Shown here in pieces: positions 1-5,433 of a stretch of DNA of 5,943 bases. The notes under the pieces were generated by a model. That model was not told where the DNA came from and did no database searches. It was given only the letters and a program-made list of their open reading frames with translations. This DNA is from Gemmatimonadota bacterium (GTDB taxonomy: Bacteria > Gemmatimonadota > Gemmatimonadetes > Gemmatimonadales > GWC2-71-9), in contig JAEHDT010000173.1 of NCBI GenBank assembly GCA_016880225.1, forward strand, positions 1 through 5,943. The letters run 5' to 3'. The translations under genes were made by a program, and so were the position numbers. Numbering within the stretch: position 1 is the first letter of the stretch; the number at the start of each line of letters is the position of its first letter.

Positions 1-201
1 CTGGTCGGTGGCGTCGATGCTGATGCGGTCGCGGCTCGAGTGATCGGCGGCGATCCGGACGGCGCTCCGGTTCCACACCTTGACGCTGATGTCGCCGCCG
101 AAGTTGCTGACCTCCAGCCGGGCGCCGGCCCGCACCGGGATGGTCGTGTCGGTCTGCTGCTGCAGGGCGAGCGCCGCCAGCGCCGCCAGGGTGGTGAGCA
201 T
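1..201 (-). CDS. Exported DUF4097-like beta-repeat protein (N-terminal part, cut by window edge)
   Basis: The first 67 codons of a gene that continues beyond the left edge. The ATG at 201 is the first start after an in-frame TAG (217-219), which is also the anti-sigma stop, and an AGAGGA ribosome site (211-216) lies 9 nt upstream, so the start is well fixed. Residues 1-13 are a short hydrophobic stretch (MLTTLAALAALAL), probably a signal peptide, although its n-region lacks a Lys or Arg. The mature start, around residues 29-44, reads LEVSNFGGDISVKVWN, the alternating beta pattern with a G-[DN]-[IV] turn seen in DUF4097/putative adhesin proteins, which fold as repeated beta strands. It is third in an operon after an ECF sigma factor and an anti-sigma factor, a common companion position for this family. 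The molecular role of the family is not known. Family assignment rests on 40 visible mature residues, so it is moderate; that a gene starts here is more certain. Confidence 0.65.
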   Translation of the reverse strand, partial: MLTTLAALAALALQQQTDTTIPVRAGARLEVSNFGGDISVKVWNRSAVRIAADHSSRDRISIDATDQ

Positions 202-210
202 GCCCGTGTA

Positions 211-216
211 TCCTCT
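211..216 (-). promoter_or_regulatory. Ribosome binding site of the DUF4097-like gene
   Basis: AGAGGA on the minus strand, 9 nt before the ATG at 201. It directly follows, and by one base overlaps with, the TAG stop of the anti-sigma gene (the run GAGAGGA starts at the stop's G, base 217). This favours translational coupling of the two genes and fixes the downstream start. Confidence 0.7.
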
Positions 217-879
217 CTAGCTCCGCGCCCCGGCGAGCGTGGCCGCCTGGCGGAGGAGCTCCAGTTTTCGCCGCATCTCCTGGGCGAGGTGCAGGTTCAG
301 GTATGCGTTCGCGGGATCGCCGGCGAGCGCGCTCTGCGCGTCGCGGATCGCGCGGTCGATGATCCCCAGATTCTTCTCGATCACCCGCACCGTGGCCGTA
401 TCGAGCCGGCCGCGCCCGGTCTCGAGGGCGCGCTCGAGAGTCGCGACCTGCGCGGCGTAGCGCGCATCGCTCGCGTACGCCGACGCGTTCATGAGCACGG
501 GGGACGTGGTGCTCGCGGTGGATCTCGCTGCGACGGTCTCGCGCCGCGACAACAGCCAGGCGCCGCCGCCGGACAGCAGGGCCAGCGCCACCGAGGCCGC
601 AGCGAGCTGCGGCACGGTGAAGGTGAAGCGCCGCCGCGCCCGCTCCGCCCGGGCCGCGAGACTCACGACGCCGACGTGCTCCGCGATCGCGGGCCACAGG
701 TCCGCCGCCGGCGGCCGGTCGTCGAGCGCGCGGGCGCGCATCACCACGCGCCGCAGCTCCTCGAGCGTCGTGCGGCAGTCGCCACACGACGCGAAATGCG
801 CCTCGAGCGCGGTGCGCTCGGAGGGCGCGAGCTCTCCGTCGAGATACTCGGAAAGGCGATCAGTCCATTTGTCGTTCAT
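217..879 (-). CDS. Membrane anti-sigma factor with zinc-finger (zf-HC2/ZAS) domain
   Basis: Predicted 220-residue anti-sigma factor that would hold the neighbouring ECF sigma factor inactive at the membrane. The N-terminal domain carries H28-x3-C32-x2-C35, the HX3CX2C signature of zinc-associated anti-sigma domains, after the typical opening SEYLDGELAPSERTALEAH. A basic stretch (about 77-84, RAERARRR) precedes one hydrophobic segment at about 89-110, giving a cytoplasmic N-terminus and an extracytoplasmic C-terminus. The C-terminal part (about 135-215) is helical and charged, with heptad-like Leu/Ala spacing and a tetratricopeptide-like look; it may be the sensing part, but no named domain is recognised. 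The ATG at 879 is chosen over an in-frame GTG at 888 because AAGGAG (888-893) sits 8 nt before the ATG and would overlap the GTG. The gene starts 13 nt after the sigma stop, so the pair is almost certainly co-translated. Confidence 0.92.
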   Translation of the reverse strand: MNDKWTDRLSEYLDGELAPSERTALEAHFASCGDCRTTLEELRRVVMRARALDDRPPAADLWPAIAEHVGVVSLAARAERARRRFTFTVPQLAAASVALALLSGGGAWLLSRRETVAARSTASTTSPVLMNASAYASDARYAAQVATLERALETGRGRLDTATVRVIEKNLGIIDRAIRDAQSALAGDPANAYLNLHLAQEMRRKLELLRQAATLAGARS

Positions 880-887
880 CGGTCCCA

Positions 888-893
888 CTCCTT
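888..893 (-). promoter_or_regulatory. Ribosome binding site of the anti-sigma gene
   Basis: AAGGAG on the minus strand, 8 nt before the ATG at 879. Its first A is the last base of the sigma factor's TGA stop (893-895), so ribosomes ending the sigma gene are placed to restart on the anti-sigma gene. It decides between the ATG at 879 and the GTG at 888. Confidence 0.8.
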
Positions 894-1468
894 CAGCGCT
901 CGAGATGCCTGCGGAGCGCCATGCGCGCGTGATGCAGTTGCGATTTCGACGTCCCGGGCACGATCCCCAGCATCTCGGCGATCTCTTCGTGACGGTACCC
1001 TTGGATGTCGTGTAGCACGAACACCTGCCGGGCCCCGTCGGGCAGCCGCCCGATCGCCTCCTCGAAGTCCATCGTCAGCTCCGGGGTCGCGCGGTGACCC
1101 GCCACGTCGTCGAGGGCACCCTCGGCGTCGTGGTAGCGGCTGCGCTCCGTGCCGATCGTCGAGCGCCGGGCGAGGATCACGTTCACCGCCAGCCGGTGCA
1201 GCCACGTCCCGAACGCCGCGTCGCCGCGGAACGTCGAGAGCTTGGTCCAGGCGCGGACGAACACGTCCTGCGCGATGTCGTCCGCGTGATCGGGCCCGAT
1301 CATCCGCCGCACCAGGCTGTGGACCCGGGCCACGTGGCTCCGGTACAGCCGCTCGAAGGCACGGCCGTCGCCGGAGGCGGCGAGCGCCGCGTCGGCCGTT
1401 TCAGCGTCCTTCGCCGCCTGATCCGGATCTCCGCGCAGTGTCGCCACCCCGGCAGTGGTGAGCTCCAT
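893..1468 (-). CDS. ECF-family RNA polymerase sigma factor
   Basis: A 191-residue sigma-70 family group 4 (ECF) factor, which directs RNA polymerase to a small set of promoters when released from its anti-sigma partner. Region 2 spans about 36-102, with the core-binding and -10 recognition segment DDIAQDVFVRAW (63-74) followed by FGTWLHRLAVN (86-96). A linker of about 40 residues without region 3 follows. Region 4 (about 134-190) has LPDGARQVFVLHDIQGYRHEEIAEMLGI and the helix-turn-helix ending GTSKSQLHHARMALRRHL, which binds the -35 element. Start: ATG at 1468 is preferred. An in-frame GTG at 1522 would add 18 residues rich in Pro and Arg that do not look like sigma sequence, and neither start has a clear Shine-Dalgarno site. 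A possible ECF promoter just upstream would make the ATG nearly leaderless. First gene of the operon with the anti-sigma and DUF4097-like genes; such pairs usually regulate their own transcription. The signal sensed cannot be read from the sequence. Confidence 0.95.
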   Translation of the reverse strand: MELTTAGVATLRGDPDQAAKDAETADAALAASGDGRAFERLYRSHVARVHSLVRRMIGPDHADDIAQDVFVRAWTKLSTFRGDAAFGTWLHRLAVNVILARRSTIGTERSRYHDAEGALDDVAGHRATPELTMDFEEAIGRLPDGARQVFVLHDIQGYRHEEIAEMLGIVPGTSKSQLHHARMALRRHLER

Positions 1469-1559
1469 GTGTCGACTTGGATGGGGCTTACGCGCGAAAG
1501 GTTGTAGCGGCCCCGCTTCCACGCTTCTTCATAAAGAATAGGCTAGATTGCTGGCCCCC
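1469..1559. other. Divergent intergenic region between sigma operon and transporter
   Basis: A 91-nt gap between divergently transcribed genes, the only substantial non-coding stretch in the window. Its transporter-proximal half (about 1525-1550, ataaagaataggctagatt) is clearly more AT-rich than its surroundings and is the likely promoter zone for the plus-strand transporter. I cannot assign -35/-10 boxes there with confidence. No riboswitch-like fold or metal-regulator palindrome is obvious. Confidence 0.5.
1476..1503 (-). promoter_or_regulatory. Candidate ECF-type (autoregulatory) promoter of the sigma operon
   Basis: On the minus strand, AACCTT (1498-1503) is followed by a 16-nt spacer and TCCAAG (1476-1481). 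An AAC-containing -35 with 16-17 nt to a TC-rich -10 is the general form of ECF promoters (for example GAACTT/TCTGA for RpoE). A transcription start about 7 nt after the -10 would lie at roughly 1469-1470, one or two bases before the ATG at 1468, matching the absence of a ribosome site there. This is pattern matching on a single copy, so confidence is limited. Confidence 0.35.
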
Positions 1560-2255
1560 ATGAGTACCAGCCTCCTCGCCCTTTCAGGGCTCGGTCTGCT
1601 GCTCGGCCTGAGACACGCGTTCGAGCCGGATCACCTGGCCGCCGTGTCGACGCTCGCCACCCGCCAGGGTAGAGTACTCGACGCCTGCCGGCTGGGCCTG
1701 GCGTGGGCGCTCGGCCACACGGTGAGCGTGGGTGTGGTGGTGCTCGCGATCATGGCCGCGGGGCTGCACCTCCCCGAGCGGCTCTGGCCCGCCGCGGACT
1801 TCGTCGTGGCGCTCCTGTTGATCGCGCTCGGCGGCGCGGTGATTCTGCGCTACGCCCGGGGACGCTGGCACCTCCACACTCATGCGCACGACGAGGGTCC
1901 CCACTTCCACCTGCACAGCCACGCGGGGGGATCAGCCCATTCGCACCCCCACCCCCGGGGCGACACGGGGCGCTCGCTCGGCTTCGGCCTGCTGCACGGG
2001 CTCGCGGGGAGCGCCGCCATCCTCGTGCTGCTGGTCGCCGCGGCCCCGACGCGCGCGGCGCAGCTCGCGTACTTCGTCGCGTTCGCGATCGGGACGACGG
2101 TCGGGATGCTCGCCGTGTCGGTCTCGCTCGCCACCCTGGTGCGCCTCGCCTCGGGGCGTGGCACGCGCTGGGCTACCGTGCTGCATCTCGGCTCGGCACT
2201 GACGAGCGTGGTCGTCGGGCTCGCGCTCGCGGGCCGCGTCGCGGGCCGGTTCTAA
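1560..2255 (+). CDS. NicO/NiCoT-like nickel/cobalt transporter (UreH-like membrane protein)
   Basis: A 231-residue membrane protein with about six hydrophobic segments (roughly 5-17, 56-69, 80-96, 140-161, 167-193 and 205-222). The first helix carries H19-A-F-E-P-D24-H25, the HX4DH signature of nickel/cobalt permeases that contributes to metal binding, followed by the second conserved block ALGHTVSVGVV (50-60) and GLLHGLAGSAAIL (143-155). Between the two halves lies a loop with 11 histidines in residues 104-131, as in RcnA/NicO-type proteins and UreH-like transmembrane proteins. It probably moves Ni2+ or Co2+ across the inner membrane; direction cannot be told, since the family includes both importers and exporters. 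No urease, hydrogenase or cobalamin gene is nearby to settle the metal. ATG at 1560 is chosen; an in-frame TTG at 1548 would add only four residues. No strong Shine-Dalgarno site is visible. The HExxH gene begins 11 nt after its stop and is probably co-transcribed. Confidence 0.86.
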   Translation: MSTSLLALSGLGLLLGLRHAFEPDHLAAVSTLATRQGRVLDACRLGLAWALGHTVSVGVVVLAIMAAGLHLPERLWPAADFVVALLLIALGGAVILRYARGRWHLHTHAHDEGPHFHLHSHAGGSAHSHPHPRGDTGRSLGFGLLHGLAGSAAILVLLVAAAPTRAAQLAYFVAFAIGTTVGMLAVSVSLATLVRLASGRGTRWATVLHLGSALTSVVVGLALAGRVAGRF

Positions 2256-2266
2256 GCCGTTCGCTG

Positions 2267-2626
2267 GTGCTCCGCCGCATCCGCTGGCTTCCGGTCAGCC
2301 TGCTGCTCGGCTGCCTCGACTCGTTCGCGCCCGCCGGAGCCGCGCCGTTCAACCCGCCCGCCTCGTACCGCGCCTGGTGGGCGGCGATGGAAGCGTGCGC
2401 CGGCACGACCGGTGATTTCGATCGCGTGGCATGGTACGCGGTGGAGGGGTCGAGCTATCCGTGTCCCGCCTACGACGGCCGCTGCGAGGGCTGGTGGCAG
2501 CCGCCCCACACCGTCTACATCGCCCAGACCCTGCTTGACGACCGCCGCCTCGTCGAGCACGAGATGCTGCACGACCTGCTGCAGCGCGGCGATCATCCGC
2601 CGGTGTTTCAGGCGTGCGGGGTATAG
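2267..2626 (+). CDS. Small exported HExxH protein, probable lipoprotein
   Basis: A 119-residue protein starting at a GTG that gives a compact signal sequence: MLRRIRW, then hydrophobic LPVSLLLG and C16. LLGC fits a lipobox, so a lipoprotein is likely; cleavage by signal peptidase I after APAGA (about 21-25) is an alternative. The mature part has W/Y-rich segments (RAWWAAMEACAG, 36-46; CEGWWQPPHTVYIA, 73-86), a predicted helix, and H98-E-M-L-H102, an HExxH zincin motif, followed by H110 in GDHPPVF. Cysteines at 44, 66, 73 and 117 could form disulfides outside the cytoplasm. HExxH plus a nearby third ligand suggests a zinc-binding peptidase-like domain, but 119 residues is short for a known protease, and activity and substrate are unknown. 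The frame stays open upstream through the transporter gene, so the start is inferred from the signal sequence. It lies 11 nt after the transporter gene and its end overlaps the convergent glycosyltransferase by 19 nt. Confidence 0.72.
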   Translation: MLRRIRWLPVSLLLGCLDSFAPAGAAPFNPPASYRAWWAAMEACAGTTGDFDRVAWYAVEGSSYPCPAYDGRCEGWWQPPHTVYIAQTLLDDRRLVEHEMLHDLLQRGDHPPVFQACGV

Positions 2627-3741
2627 ACCCGTCCCCGCCACACGACCTTCCGCGAGCCCCGCAGCGCCGATCGCATCATGATGAACGCCACCATCGCCGC
2701 ACCGAACGGATACAGCAGCGCATAGCCCAGCGGCGCCTCGGCCACGCGGTACACGGCGAGCCAGAGGACGAGGGAGATGACGCTCGCGGCGAGCGCCCAC
2801 GGCCAGCCGAACAGTCCCCACAAGAGCGGCGGCGCGATCCACACCAGCGCCGGGAGCCACATCAGGAAGGGGATCGCACGCCGCACGAACGGGCGCGGGG
2901 GAAAGGCCAGCGGTACTCCGGTCGCGAGGTTCTTCGTCCACCCCTCGAGGATGCCAGCGAGGCTCGTGTACATGCGGGTGCTCATGTACTGCTCGCCGTG
3001 TGTCAGGAAGATGTCGAGATGCTGTCGCACATACGCCTGCGCCAGCGCCATGTCGTCCACCACGCTCGCTCGGACGCCCGCGTGCGTGCCGGCGGCTTCG
3101 TACGCCGCTCGCGTGGTGAGGATGAACTGCCCGCTCGCGATGGCGTCCCACTCGACCCGCGTGCGGTTCACGCGCCGCAGGTCGCCCACACGTGACGCGA
3201 GCGCGAAGAGGACGTGCGGCTGTATCAAGCGCTCCCAGAACGTCACCATCTCCTGGCGCGACAGCACGCTCACGAGCGCGACCCGTTCGGCGGTGAGCGC
3301 CTGGACGGCGCGGGGAATGAGCTCGGGGTGGTGCCGGGTGTCGGCGTCCGAGAACAGCAGCAGCTCCCCCCGGGCCACCCGATAGCCCTGCACCATCGCC
3401 CACTGCTTGCCGAACCAGCCATCCGGCAGGTCCGCGCCGTGCACCAGGCGCAGCCGCCCGCGGGCTTCCGGCGCGCGCGACACCCGCTCGACGATCTCGG
3501 CCGTGCCGTCGCTCGAGCGGTCGTCCACCACGATCACCTCGAGCGGCTGGTACGCCGTGGCGAGGATCGAGCGGACGCACGCCTCGATGTTCACCGCCTC
3601 GTCGCGCGCCGGCACGATCACTGAGACGAGGGTCCCGCCCGCGTGCGGCGCGTAATCGGCCAGGCGGGGGCGGCGGGAGGCGTAGCGGAGGACGAGCAGC
3701 GCGAGGCACAGCGCGTACCCCGCGGGGATCCACCACGTCAC
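2608..3741 (-). CDS. Membrane-bound GT2 family glycosyltransferase (HpnB/CrtQ-like architecture)
   Basis: A 377-residue glycosyltransferase expected to move a sugar from a nucleotide-sugar donor to a lipid-like acceptor at the cytoplasmic membrane face. One N-terminal membrane helix (about 3-19) leads into a GT-A fold: VSVIVPARDEAVNIEACVRS (39-58), VIVVDDRSSDGT (69-80), DLPDGWFGKQWAMVQG (104-119), the metal/nucleotide DxD as SDADT (131-135), and the acceptor-side acidic pair VVDDMALA (227-234) where the catalytic base of the family lies. Three hydrophobic segments follow (about 288-310, 312-332, 337-357). Length and layout resemble hopanoid-associated HpnB and carotenoid glycosyltransferases (CrtQ type), but no hopanoid or carotenoid gene is present, so the acceptor is open. 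The GTG start at 3741 overlaps the transporter's TGA (GTGA) and has AGGAG 5 nt upstream. Second gene of a two-gene operon with the SLC1 transporter. Confidence 0.93.
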   Translation of the reverse strand: MTWWIPAGYALCLALLVLRYASRRPRLADYAPHAGGTLVSVIVPARDEAVNIEACVRSILATAYQPLEVIVVDDRSSDGTAEIVERVSRAPEARGRLRLVHGADLPDGWFGKQWAMVQGYRVARGELLLFSDADTRHHPELIPRAVQALTAERVALVSVLSRQEMVTFWERLIQPHVLFALASRVGDLRRVNRTRVEWDAIASGQFILTTRAAYEAAGTHAGVRASVVDDMALAQAYVRQHLDIFLTHGEQYMSTRMYTSLAGILEGWTKNLATGVPLAFPPRPFVRRAIPFLMWLPALVWIAPPLLWGLFGWPWALAASVISLVLWLAVYRVAEAPLGYALLYPFGAAMVAFIMMRSALRGSRKVVWRGRVYTPHA

Positions 3742-5030
3742 CCGAGCTCCTCTCCTTCGAGAGCGGCCACGACCGTGGCGCCCGTCAGGTGGCCGACGAC
3801 GTTGGTCATGGTGCGGAACATATCGGGGATGCGATCGAGCCCGAGTAGCAGCGTGAGCCCGGCGAGCGGCAGTCCCGTGCTCGCGAACGCCGGCGTCAGG
3901 CTCACGATGCTCGCCGACGGCACACTCGCCACGGTGAGCGACGCGAGGAACACGGCCGCCCCCGCCTGGAACAGCGCGCCGGCGCCGAGCGGCACGCCGT
4001 ACAGCTGGGCTACGAACAGCACCGCCACCGCCTGGAACAGCGCGCTCCCCGCCCGACCGATGCTCGCGCCCACGGGCAGCACGAAGCTCGCCACCGTGCG
4101 CGAGATGCGCAGGTCTCGCTCGGCGGCGTCGAACATGACGGGCAGGGTCGCGAGCGACGAGGTGGTGGAGAACGCCATCAGCGCCGAGGCGCGGATCGCG
4201 CGGAGGTAGCGCAGCGCGCCCACACCCGCGAACCTCGCCGCCGGCAGGTACACGCCGCCGATGAACAGCCCCAGACCCACGATCACCGCCAGCACGAAGA
4301 CGCCCATCGCTATGAGGAGCCCGAGGCCGAGCTTCGCCACCGCCCCCGCCACCAGCGCGAAGATGCCGAGCGGCGCCACGAGCAGCACCCAGTGGACGAT
4401 GCGGACGAGCGCCTGCGTCGTCACGTCGGCGAGGTCGGTGAGGGTGCGCCGCTTCTCGTCGGGGAGCGCCGCAGCGGCCACGGCGAAAATTGTCACAAAG
4501 ACGATGAGCGGCAGCAGGCTGCCGTCCACCGCCGCGCGCACCGGGTTCGCCGGGATCAACTCGACCAAGAAGCGGGCGCCGGTGGGAAGCTGTTCCGCGG
4601 CGCGAGGCACGAAGGGCGAATCGCCCGTTGCCGCGTCGCGCAGCGCCGTCTGCAGCTCCGAAGAGATCGAAGCGAATGGCAGGAACAGGCGGCCGACGAG
4701 GAACCCGATCGCGACCGCCGCGAGCGTCGTCGCTCCGAAGAAGCCGAGGGTGCGGGCGCCCAGCCGTCCCACTCGGCGCAGGTCGCCGAGCCCCGCCACG
4801 CCGGCGAACAGCGCGGTGGCGACCAGCGGGATGACGACCATCGACAGGAGATTCAGGAACAGCGACCCGAGCGGCCGCAGCCATTCGATGAAAGGGAGCA
4901 GGCCGAGCGACGGCGCGAGCAGGGCGAGCAGGCCCAGCCCGAGCCCCGCCCCGAGCCCGAGCGCCATCGCGAAGTGGCTGCCGATCCGTCGCACGGTTTT
5001 ATTTCCGGGCACAATGATCACCGGCGCCAT
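3738..5030 (-). CDS. SLC1-type dicarboxylate/amino acid:cation symporter (DAACS family)
   Basis: A 430-residue inner-membrane secondary transporter with the full GltPh/GltP/DctA layout and the usual length. Visible landmarks: TM2 FLNLLSMVVIPLVATALF (58-75), IPANPVRA (159-166), the serine-rich re-entrant loop HP1 MAFSTTSSLATLPVM (285-299), the TM7 region FVLPVGASIGRAGSALF (316-332), HP2 around VASVPSASIV (367-376), and TM8 GLDRIPDMFRTMTNVVGHLTG (397-417). D403 and R406 match GltPh D394 and R397, which bind the amino and side-chain carboxyl groups of acidic substrates, so an acidic amino acid or dicarboxylate is plausible. The TM7 NMDGT motif is replaced by GRAGS and GltPh D405 by H414, so sodium coupling is doubtful. 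ATG 5030 (GGAG 4 nt upstream) is chosen; an in-frame GTG at 4994 would give 418 residues and also retain the whole fold. Coupled to the glycosyltransferase downstream; divergent from the gene at 5053 with a 22-nt gap. Confidence 0.94.
   Translation of the reverse strand: MAPVIIVPGNKTVRRIGSHFAMALGLGAGLGLGLLALLAPSLGLLPFIEWLRPLGSLFLNLLSMVVIPLVATALFAGVAGLGDLRRVGRLGARTLGFFGATTLAAVAIGFLVGRLFLPFASISSELQTALRDAATGDSPFVPRAAEQLPTGARFLVELIPANPVRAAVDGSLLPLIVFVTIFAVAAAALPDEKRRTLTDLADVTTQALVRIVHWVLLVAPLGIFALVAGAVAKLGLGLLIAMGVFVLAVIVGLGLFIGGVYLPAARFAGVGALRYLRAIRASALMAFSTTSSLATLPVMFDAAERDLRISRTVASFVLPVGASIGRAGSALFQAVAVLFVAQLYGVPLGAGALFQAGAAVFLASLTVASVPSASIVSLTPAFASTGLPLAGLTLLLGLDRIPDMFRTMTNVVGHLTGATVVAALEGEELG
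3747..3757 (-). promoter_or_regulatory. Ribosome binding site of the glycosyltransferase gene, inside the SLC1 gene
   Basis: AAGGAGAGGAG on the minus strand, inside the last codons of the SLC1 gene, ends 5 nt before the GTG at 3741. The tandem GGAG offers two registers (5 and 10 nt). With the GTGA stop/start overlap it supports translational coupling and fixes this GTG as the start. Confidence 0.8.
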
Positions 5031-5052
5031 CGCGCTCCGCAACGGCTGACCC

Positions 5053-5433
5053 GTGGCGACTCCCGCGCAGCGATCGTTCCGTCTCACGGGGCTCACCGGG
5101 GCCGCGGGCCCTCCCGTCTCCGTCGCGGTCACGAGCGCGGGCGGCCGGCGTCCCGTAGTCGTGGTGTGCGGCGCTCCGCCCGGGCTCGCGGGCCGGCTGG
5201 CGCGGGCCGGCTTCGCCGTGGTGTCGTTCGAGCCGTGGCCGGACGGCCTCGACGTCGTGCTGGACGCGTTGGGGCGTGGCGTCCTCGATGTCGAGGCGGA
5301 CGGCTGCGCCTTGGTCGAGCCGCGACCCGATGGCTCCTTCGCGGTTGCGCGTGGCGGCGCCGTGCGCCTGCCGGGATCGACGGTCCGCGATGTGGACGCG
5401 CTCGTCCAATGGCTCGCGAAACATCACGTGTGA
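5053..5433 (+). CDS. Small hypothetical protein resembling an alpha/beta-hydrolase N-terminus
   Basis: A 126-residue protein that I cannot assign to a named family. The GTG at 5053 is the first start after an in-frame TGA (5047-5049); no clear ribosome site precedes it. Residues 21-62 read like the first strands of an alpha/beta hydrolase: a beta segment (PVSVAVTSAG), then RPVVVVCGAPPG with an oxyanion-loop look, the helix LAGRLARAG and the strand FAVVSFEP. LDVVLDALGRG (66-76) resembles the helix before the nucleophile strand. The expected G-x-S-x-G elbow is missing; that region reads DGSFAVARGGAVRLP (93-107), and the protein ends after the helix VDALVQWLAKHH. It may be a shrunken or non-catalytic hydrolase relative, or an unrelated alpha/beta protein. 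No membrane segment or signal peptide. Its end overlaps the Nudix gene by 25 nt, so the two are probably co-expressed. Codon use looks like its neighbours. Confidence 0.62.
   Translation: MATPAQRSFRLTGLTGAAGPPVSVAVTSAGGRRPVVVVCGAPPGLAGRLARAGFAVVSFEPWPDGLDVVLDALGRGVLDVEADGCALVEPRPDGSFAVARGGAVRLPGSTVRDVDALVQWLAKHHV

Noticed and set aside
40..1461. A 473-codon open frame on the plus strand, antisense to the sigma and anti-sigma genes
   Set aside because: Its protein is Arg/Gly/Pro-rich with no domain, and it lies opposite two genes with unmistakable motifs. It is an effect of GC-rich codon use on the opposite strand.
1488..1532. A 14-codon minus-strand reading frame (starts MKKRGSG) upstream of the sigma gene, as a possible leader peptide
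   Set aside because: It has no ribosome site, would lie upstream of the candidate promoter, and has no regulatory features such as repeated codons or a hairpin.
2252..3736. A 494-codon minus-strand open frame overlapping the glycosyltransferase in another frame
   Set aside because: Low-complexity Arg/Ala/Pro composition and no recognisable motif; the glycosyltransferase frame carries all the conserved blocks.
3742..4884. Upstream extension of the glycosyltransferase frame through the SLC1 gene, which could suggest a large fusion protein
   Set aside because: The extension is Arg/Gly/Ala-rich and antisense in character, whereas the SLC1 frame here is full of conserved motifs. The GTG at 3741 with its ribosome site gives a normal-length glycosyltransferase.
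4928..4966. Repeated GGGCTCGGG-like units near the start of the SLC1 gene
   Set aside because: They encode the Gly/Leu-rich first membrane helix (GLGAGLGLGLL); the repetition follows from codon choice and needs no other explanation.
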